DNA of 64,000 bases, taken from contig NZ_FUXH01000004.1 of the NCBI RefSeq assembly GCF_900167225.1, positions 1-64,000 of the forward strand, given 5' to 3'. The translations under genes and the position numbers were made by a program. How positions within the stretch are numbered: position 1 is the first letter of the stretch; every line of letters starts with the position of its first letter. Shown piece after piece: positions 57,573 through 64,000 of the stretch. This DNA comes from Porphyromonas crevioricanis (GTDB lineage: Bacteria > Bacteroidota > Bacteroidia > Bacteroidales > Porphyromonadaceae). The notes below the pieces were generated by a model that did not search any database, was not told the DNA's origin, and was given only the letters and a program-made list of their open reading frames with translations.

Positions 57573-59111
57573 ATGAAAGTCATCATAGCAGAAAAACCGA
57601 GCGTAGCCCGTGAGATTGCCCGCGTCGTTCGGGCAACGAACAGAAAAGAGGGCTATATAGAAGGCAGTAACTACACCGTCACATGGGCATTAGGACACCA
57701 GATAACGGTGCCCATGCCCGAAGCCTACGGTTTCAAAGGTTTCCATCGTGAAAATCTTCCCATCCTGCCTCCCGTCTTTACCCTTATTCCCCGTCAAGTC
57801 AAGAGCGGTAAAGGCTACAAGGCAGACCCGAGTGCCCTTGCCCAGCTCAAAGTCATTGAAAAACTCTTCAAAGCGGCAGAGAGCATCATCGTAGCCACCG
57901 ACGCAGGACGTGAGGGTGAGTTAATATTCAGGTTCATCTACGAGTATCTCGGCATCGCCAAGCCTTTTGAGCGACTCTGGATCAGTTCGCTCACAGACAA
58001 AGCCATTCGGGAAGGACTTGTCCAGCTCAAAAGCGGAGCCGAGTACGACAATCTTTATTATGCCGCTCGAGCACGCAGCGAAGCCGACTGGCTCGTGGGT
58101 ATCAATGCCACTCAAGCCGTTTCCATAGCGGCAGGTTATGGCACTTACTCGTTAGGCAGGGTGCAGACTCCGACACTCTGCATGGTCTGCTCACGCTTCT
58201 GGGAACATAAGAAGTTTACGCCACAACCGTTTTGGCAACTGAGCCTTTCTGTAAAGGACGGCGATGAGAGCTTCCGTTTCTCATCGCCCGAACGCTACTT
58301 CAACAAGGAAGAAGCCACCGCCTTGTATGAGAAACTCAAAGCAGCCTCTCAAATCACGATAGAGACGATTGTCCGCAAGGAAGCGAAGCAGGAACCACCT
58401 CTTTTGTACGACCTGACCACCTTGCAGAAGGAAGCCAATAGCCGACACCGTTATCCGGCAGAGCAAATCCTTACACTGGCACAAAAACTTTATGAAAAGG
58501 GATACATCACTTATCCGCGTACCGGAAGTCGTTATATCTCGGAGGATGTCTTGGAGGAAATCCCCGCATTGATCGCATTCCTGCATGACCATCCCGTATG
58601 GGGTATCCATGCCCGTAACCTTTCCGTCCTCAATGCCCGATCGGTAAACGGGAAGAAAGAGACCGACCACCATGCCCTGCTCATTACAGGCAAAAAGCCG
58701 ATAGATGTATTTGGAGAGGAAGCGGTCATCTATAATATGATTGTAGGGCGTATGCTGGAAGCCTTCTCCGCTCGGTGTGAGAAAGACGTTACCACCGTAA
58801 CCGCCTTGTGCGAAGGTGTAAAGTTCACGCTCAAAGGAGAAATCATCAAGGAAGAGGGTTGGCGTGCCATCCTCAAAAACAGCAGGAAAAAAGATAAGGA
58901 GCAGTTAGAAGCTGAAGAACGAGAAAGTCGAGAAAATGGGGAAGGCATCATCATCCCCGAATGGGAGGAAGGCGAGCAACTCCCGCTCTGCGCCTGTTCG
59001 TTGGCACAAGGGACGACTAAGCCAAAACCGCTGCAGATTGTCAAATTTATAGAAAGAAAGTATTTGGTAGATCCTTTCTATACCCTTTTGCGAATATACT
59101 TTTTTTTATAA
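57573..59111 (+). pseudogene. topB: DNA topoisomerase III, 3'-truncated
   Basis: 512 residues of a type IA topoisomerase: TOPRIM (MKVIIAEKPSVAREIARVV, VATDAGREGELIFRF) and the active-site Tyr near 314 (GYITYPRTGSRYISEDV). The family similarity stops after KPKPLQ near residue 488; the last 24 residues are unrelated and the stop falls in native AT-rich DNA. Homologues on Bacteroides conjugative elements (the Exc/TopB type) run to about 600-700 residues, so the C-terminal domain is lost. The catalytic core is present, so residual activity is possible. The abrupt change near 59035 marks the right end of the island. Confidence 0.85.
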
Positions 59112-59204
59112 ATAGAAGTGCCAAGTTTTTCCGAAAACAACTCCTACGATGTTGGAAAAAGAGATCTCATTTGCCATGCCTCCCCAACTCTTGTACAATA
59201 ACTG

Positions 59205-59331
59205 GGGAGAGAGCAAAAATTCTCTCCTGAGAGAATTTTTGCTAACACAGGAGAGAATTTTTGTTTTCACAGGAGAGAATTTTGACCCCCTCAGAATGCC
59301 GATGAATAGGGCCTTTTGAGAAGAGCTTTTG
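59205..59331 (-). repeat. Dispersed GAGAGAATTTTT repeat, copy 3 (inverted)
   Basis: The reverse complement has the same order as 25444-25566: CCCTATTCATCGG, ATTCTGAGGGGG, then units of AAAATTCTCTCCTGTG. It lies about 170 bp beyond the topB truncation. Confidence 0.8.
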
Positions 59332-59696
59332 GAGACCTAAAAGTTCTTTTTGTTTGGCTATTTCCCAGTCAAATGGCATCACCATTAGGTGGAAGACAGC
59401 TTTTCTAAAATCGTATTGCTTTAGTTATAATGCGATATGAAATTTAAATTACAGAAGAGTGGAATTAGCTCCTTAGTCAAAGTGATCGCTTGTTATATAT
59501 AAATTAGTGTCAACGCCATGTCGTAATTATTGCATTCCATAAAGCTTGACAAAGGGCTACTGAAACAAGCGTCTTGGGAGCCTGCGCAACGATCTCGAAA
59601 ACAGAAGCTTTCGGGTTTGCTTTTTTGTCAGGGAAAATATAAATTAGCGGTGAAATGAATAATCAATAATGTCCAACCACTAATAACAACAACACT
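59332..59696. other. AT-rich gap upstream of the HTH-like gene
   Basis: No gene was recognised. The sequence before 59697 should hold the promoter of the small HTH-like gene; no exact TAnnTTTG box was found. Confidence 0.4.
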
Positions 59697-59975
59697 ATGT
59701 CAATCACCATTTCTTTCAACGAATTGCGAAGAATAAAAGATAGTCTGCCTGACGGCGCCATGACACGCATCGCCGAGGAGCTTGATCTTCGCCCGGATAC
59801 AGTGAGGAATTACTTTGGCGGTGCCAACTACGAAGAAGGTCGGAGTTGCGGTATACATATAGAACCCGGCCCCGATGGCGGTCTGGTTGAGATTGACGAC
59901 CCCACCATACTCAATAAGGCTAAGGCTATTCTTGGGGAAAAGCCCCTCGAGGAAGAAATGGCATCTGAGTCCTAA
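59697..59975 (+). CDS. Small HTH-like DNA-binding protein
   Basis: 92 residues: an N-terminal helix-turn-helix-like segment (SFNELRRIKDSLPDGAMTRIAEELDLRPDTVRNYFGG) and an acidic C-terminal half (IEPGPDGGLVEIDDPTILNKAKAILGEK). It is conserved in appearance and annotated in relatives as a DNA-binding protein; the regulon is unknown. A terminator follows at 59993-60043, before the stress-protein gene. Confidence 0.75.
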   Translation: MSITISFNELRRIKDSLPDGAMTRIAEELDLRPDTVRNYFGGANYEEGRSCGIHIEPGPDGGLVEIDDPTILNKAKAILGEKPLEEEMASES

Positions 59976-59992
59976 TGATACCATGAAAGAGA

Positions 59993-60043
59993 GGGGAGAT
60001 CTTGCATATCTGTTAAAGAGTGGGGTAGAAGGTCTCCCCTTTT
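59993..60043 (+). terminator. Terminator after the small HTH-like gene
   Basis: GGGGAGA (59993-59999) pairs with TCTCCCC (60033-60039), and four T residues follow. Confidence 0.65.
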
Positions 60044-60175
60044 GATTGTTTTTCGTCTCTTGATACGTCGAGAGAGCGTCTCTCTTGAGCTATATGAGTT
60101 GCCGGACTTGTCGGGCTGTTTCCCCTTGTAGTCCTGCGTTTATGATTGAACACAACCAACACAAAGCAGTACGTT

Positions 60176-61309
60176 ATGTCTGAAAGCAAATTAGTTACCA
60201 TAGCCATTCATACATATGAAAAGGCACAGATCCTAAAAACACTATTAGAGAGCGAAGGAATTGAGACTCAGTTGCACAATGTAAACCAGATACAACCGGT
60301 CGTTTCGGCCGGAGTGCGGGTACGTATCAAAGAGACTGACTTGCCCAAGGCTCTGCGTATCATAGAAGACAACAAATGGGACCAAGAAGAAAAAGATGTT
60401 CCCGAAGAGAAACCATCTCATCCCAGTGACTATGTATTGATTCCTGTAGACTTCAGCGAATATAGCATGAAGATATGTGAGTTAGGGTTCAATTTTGCAC
60501 ATAGAAAAGGACTAAATGTGGTCCTATTCCATGTTCACTTCACCCCCATTGGCTCTGCATTCTTCTCAATAGGGGATGCCGCAATGTTTCAGGTACCTGT
60601 CGAAACCAATCTTTCCAAGGAACTGGCTAAGGCTAACAGACAGATAAGCAAACTGAAGAAAGAGCTACGGGAACGAGTTGCAGCGGGGGAATTGCCTGAA
60701 GTAAAATTCACCTCTATTATACGCAACGGCACGCCGGAAGATGTGATACTAAGTTATAGCCGTCGTCATCCGCCGGTAATCATTATAATGGGGACAAGAG
60801 GGAAATCTCGCAAAGACTCCGACCTGATAGGCAGTGTGGCCGCTGAAGTAATAGACTCAAGCCGGGTACCTGTGCTGGTTATCCCCGAAGAAGTTCCATT
60901 TAATGACCTAAAAAAGGCCGATCGTGTGGCAGTAGCTACCAGCTTCGACCAGAGAGATATGGTTCTTTTCGACTCTTTCATGGAGCTTTTGGGATCACAT
61001 ATCAACGCGTCTATTCGCTTATTTAATATCTCTACTTCTACGCCGGAATGGAATGAGGTTCAGCTTAAAGCGATACAGGAATATTACAAACATTATTATC
61101 CAAACATCGATATCAGTTATAATCCTTTGGATCCGGGAGATTTCTCTCTGGCATTGGAGAAATTTATCCGAATGGAGGATATAGATATGATTGTGGTTAA
61201 TACCTATCGCAGGAATTTCTTCTCACAATTCTTCAATCCCAGCATGGCCAGACGTATGCTTTTCCATGCTGGTACTCCTTTGCTCGTTATGCACGGCAAG
61301 CGCAGTTGA
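60176..61309 (+). CDS. Universal stress protein, DUF2007 plus two Usp domains
   Basis: 377 residues from the ATG at 60176. The first 70 are a DUF2007-like domain (TIAIHTYEKAQILKTLLESEGIETQLHNVNQIQPVVSAGVRVRIKETDLPKALRII). A UspA domain follows at about 85-250 (VLIPVDFSEYSMKICELGFNFA, IIIMGTRGKSRKDSDLIGSVAAEVIDSSRVPVLVIPE), then a second, degenerate one. The ATP-binding G-x(2)-G motif is visible in the first Usp domain. It is a cytoplasmic stress-response protein of unclear ligand. A terminator lies at 61391-61427. Confidence 0.88.
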   Translation: MSESKLVTIAIHTYEKAQILKTLLESEGIETQLHNVNQIQPVVSAGVRVRIKETDLPKALRIIEDNKWDQEEKDVPEEKPSHPSDYVLIPVDFSEYSMKICELGFNFAHRKGLNVVLFHVHFTPIGSAFFSIGDAAMFQVPVETNLSKELAKANRQISKLKKELRERVAAGELPEVKFTSIIRNGTPEDVILSYSRRHPPVIIIMGTRGKSRKDSDLIGSVAAEVIDSSRVPVLVIPEEVPFNDLKKADRVAVATSFDQRDMVLFDSFMELLGSHINASIRLFNISTSTPEWNEVQLKAIQEYYKHYYPNIDISYNPLDPGDFSLALEKFIRMEDIDMIVVNTYRRNFFSQFFNPSMARRMLFHAGTPLLVMHGKRS

Positions 61310-61390
61310 TAAGCATAATAGGAAAAGCCTTGCAAATGAGGCTTAAACAACCCAACTAAGAGAGCTACACATTCCGGGCTCCACCATAAG

Positions 61391-61427
61391 AGGGCTGTGT
61401 CCAAATTAAAATTTGGCGCAGCCCTTT
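61391..61427 (+). terminator. Terminator after the universal stress protein gene
   Basis: AGGGCTG and CAGCCCT enclose a second stem CCAAATT/AATTTGG, and four T residues follow. Confidence 0.85.
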
Positions 61428-62252
61428 TACTTATACACAGATCGGAGATGTTTATTGATAGTGAGCCTCGTTTGGTTTCCTCCTTTTATATCCGGACTTC
61501 TCGCAAATATCTCACATTTCGCAAAGTTCTCTTCAGAAATTTCCCAAATCTCTGTTTTGAGCACTTATGATATGGTTTACTTTATCTATATATCTACTTG
61601 ATATTCAAATAAATAGTCGTCTATTTTAGTCTCCTAAACTCTCCATGATTAAGAAAAAAGGCAATTCGTGTGACATCTTATGCCAAAAACGCAAGGAGGG
61701 CATTTTGATGATTGCCATCAAAAAGAGATCGTCTCTCTTTCTAAAATCACGCTTCTAAATAGAATGACAATTTGACTGTATATAGAGAAGTAAATCTACA
61801 AGTATAAAATGTAATCCTTTATCATGCGATTTATATATATAAAAAATAATAGAGGAGGGTAGGGGAGAAGTATTTCAGTGAGAGTTTCTATGGTTATTTA
61901 TAATTACAAAATAGTCTTTCGATCATTTTTCGGGATTATATACCATGCATATATACTTCTTTTATTCATCACTATGAGTATTGCATATATACTTGTTAGC
62001 CAAACTCTTATACTATATGATTAGAAGTTTTACAGCACAAGTATTGGCTTTGTAGAGTACTGTTAGTAACATATATTCCTAAAACCATATAAATATAATG
62101 CTTAATAGTCTTATTATCAGATGATTATATATATCAATATGATTGATATATACATGTATGTGAGGTGTTTGTTGCCTCAATATAGAGATGTAAACCAGTG
62201 TGGGAATGCATATATCTAAATTATAACAGGGGGTGGATTTATAAATATACTC
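61428..62252. other. AT-rich spacer upstream of the XRE regulator
   Basis: About 800 bp without a gene. It is markedly AT-rich after 61750, with many TATATA tracts and an 11-bp perfect inverted repeat at 62128-62152. It could be a regulatory region or decayed DNA. Confidence 0.5.
62128..62152. promoter_or_regulatory. Perfect 11-bp inverted repeat, possible operator
   Basis: TATATATCAAT pairs with ATTGATATATA around a 3-nt centre (ATG). It lies about 100 bp upstream of the XRE promoter. An operator role is inferred only from position and symmetry. Confidence 0.4.
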
Positions 62253-62282
62253 TTTGGGATGTGATTTGTCTTTATATATTTG
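62253..62282 (+). promoter_or_regulatory. Promoter of the XRE regulator
   Basis: TTTG (62253-62256), an 18-bp spacer, then TATATTTG (62275-62282). The ATG at 62317 is 34 bp downstream; the promoter overlaps the earlier in-frame ATG at 62254, which is therefore rejected. Confidence 0.7.
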
Positions 62283-62316
62283 TATTCATAAGAACAAACT
62301 CAAAATTGTAGACATA

Positions 62317-62844
62317 ATGTCAGAAGAAATAGGCTTGGATGCCGTTCAAATAAGAGATCGTATCCAGTACATGCTAAATGTATTGGAAATGAAGTCTTCT
62401 GCTTTCGCTGACAGTTGCGAACTTCCGAGAGCTACTGTGTCGAATATTCTCAATGGGAAGTCCAATGTGACGTTGGAAGTCTTGAATAAGATTATCCGGA
62501 CATTTCCTGATTGGTCTCATGCTTGGCTATTATTCGGTACAGGCCCCATGCAACATTTGGCTCACGAAGAACAGTCTCTCTTTTCAACAGAGGAGCTAGA
62601 TCAGGGAATGCGTCAAGAATCGAGAAATCCTGACCATTCTACTGACTTGTTTCAAAAATCGCAGCCATCAGGGGTTGAGAAAAAACGAGAAAAAGATGCA
62701 GTAGCCACTCAATCGGAAACAACTTCCCCTCCGACTATCGTGATACAACAGCCAACCAAGGCCATAGAAAAGATCATCGTATTCTATACAGATAGCAGTT
62801 ATCAAACCTTTATGCCTTCTGATATGGGTGAAACAGGCCAATAA
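62317..62844 (+). CDS. XRE-type helix-turn-helix protein
   Basis: 175 residues. The N-terminal third is a Cro/C1-like HTH (IQYMLNVLEMKSSAFADSCELPRATVSNILNGKSNVTLEVLNKIIRTFPDWSHAWLLFG). The rest is polar, low in complexity and probably disordered (QSLFSTEELDQGMRQESRNP to QSETTSPPTIVIQQPTK), and it ends with a short hydrophobic stretch. A probable transcription regulator of unknown target; it could act on its own AT-rich upstream region. It is followed by a 175-bp gap to pyrK. Confidence 0.85.
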   Translation: MSEEIGLDAVQIRDRIQYMLNVLEMKSSAFADSCELPRATVSNILNGKSNVTLEVLNKIIRTFPDWSHAWLLFGTGPMQHLAHEEQSLFSTEELDQGMRQESRNPDHSTDLFQKSQPSGVEKKREKDAVATQSETTSPPTIVIQQPTKAIEKIIVFYTDSSYQTFMPSDMGETGQ

Positions 62845-62980
62845 GCGAAGGGAGAAACTGAAGACACGGGGAGTATTGCCTGCTGTATATAACCAAGTCT
62901 GAAATCTAATGAGGACAATTGTTACAAATGCTCCGCCATAAACAGCATAGACTTATCCATGGTGCTTGCAAGGATACCTT

Positions 62981-62988
62981 TATCTTTG
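62981..62988 (+). promoter_or_regulatory. -7 box of pyrK-pyrD
   Basis: TATCTTTG lies 31 bp upstream of the ATG at 63020. It supports that start over the ATG at 62966. Confidence 0.55.
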
Positions 62989-63019
62989 TATCGGACAACA
63001 TAGCCCATATTATATTACA

Positions 63020-64000
<981 letters not shown>

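Overview
The window looks like chromosomal DNA from a Bacteroidota member, most likely a Porphyromonas close to P. gingivalis or P. gulae. The case rests on Bacteroidota-type promoters (TAnnTTTG -7 boxes, often with an upstream TTTG), asaccharolytic amino-acid fermentation genes, a FeoB preceded by a DtxR/MntR-FeoA fusion, an SDR-type threonine dehydrogenase, and 22-bp tandem bricks that resemble the large MITE-like elements described in P. gingivalis. The species call is inference. No rRNA, tRNA, CRISPR array, complete insertion sequence or integrase was found.

Layout. 1-570: tandem-repeat/MITE-like DNA. 570-18981: almost entirely minus-strand housekeeping genes: metal transport (mntR-like, feoB), a cation/proton antiporter, ychF, nfnAB, tilS, a zinc-ribbon coiled-coil protein, a Nif3-like protein, aspS, recO, a HAD phosphatase, a coiled-coil lipoprotein and rsmI. 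19274-25045: plus-strand genes (secreted DKNYY-like protein, aroQ, pyk, and a lemA/DUF3137/membrane-protein trio). 25046-25971: non-coding, with a dispersed repeat. 25972-30094: tdh, then a Pif1-like helicase, ribE and a nitroreductase. 30095-30958: terminators, a degenerate MITE copy and unexplained sequence. 30959-39896: minus-strand mdh, LolA-like protein, thioesterase, ftsK, a lipoprotein, and a four-subunit 2-oxoacid:ferredoxin oxidoreductase operon with a small membrane protein inside it. 40579-48433: plus-strand gyrB, an amidotransferase-dipeptidase fusion, mutA and mutB. About 48520-59035: an accessory island, visibly richer in G+C. 59112-64000: repeat DNA, a small HTH protein, a universal stress protein, an AT-rich spacer, an XRE-type regulator, pyrK and the start of pyrD.

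How the genes fit together. KorABCD, MutAB, Mdh and NfnAB suit a cell that ferments glutamate and aspartate. 2-oxoglutarate is oxidised to succinyl-CoA with reduced ferredoxin, methylmalonyl-CoA mutase leads on toward propionate, Mdh serves the reductive branch to succinate, and NfnAB exchanges electrons among ferredoxin, NADH and NADPH. The dipeptidase fusion and threonine dehydrogenase fit peptide use.

The accessory island is the most unusual part. It holds a FISUMP-type surface lipoprotein with a long coiled stalk, broken by a 115-bp tandem duplication; an HU-like protein; an outer-membrane barrel with a coiled-coil tail; an AAA ATPase; a TPR-type one-protein two-component regulator; and remnants of a Bacteroides-type conjugative element (a DUF3945-like stub and a 3'-truncated topoisomerase III). 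It reads as a decayed integrated element next to, or carrying, a surface-protein module.
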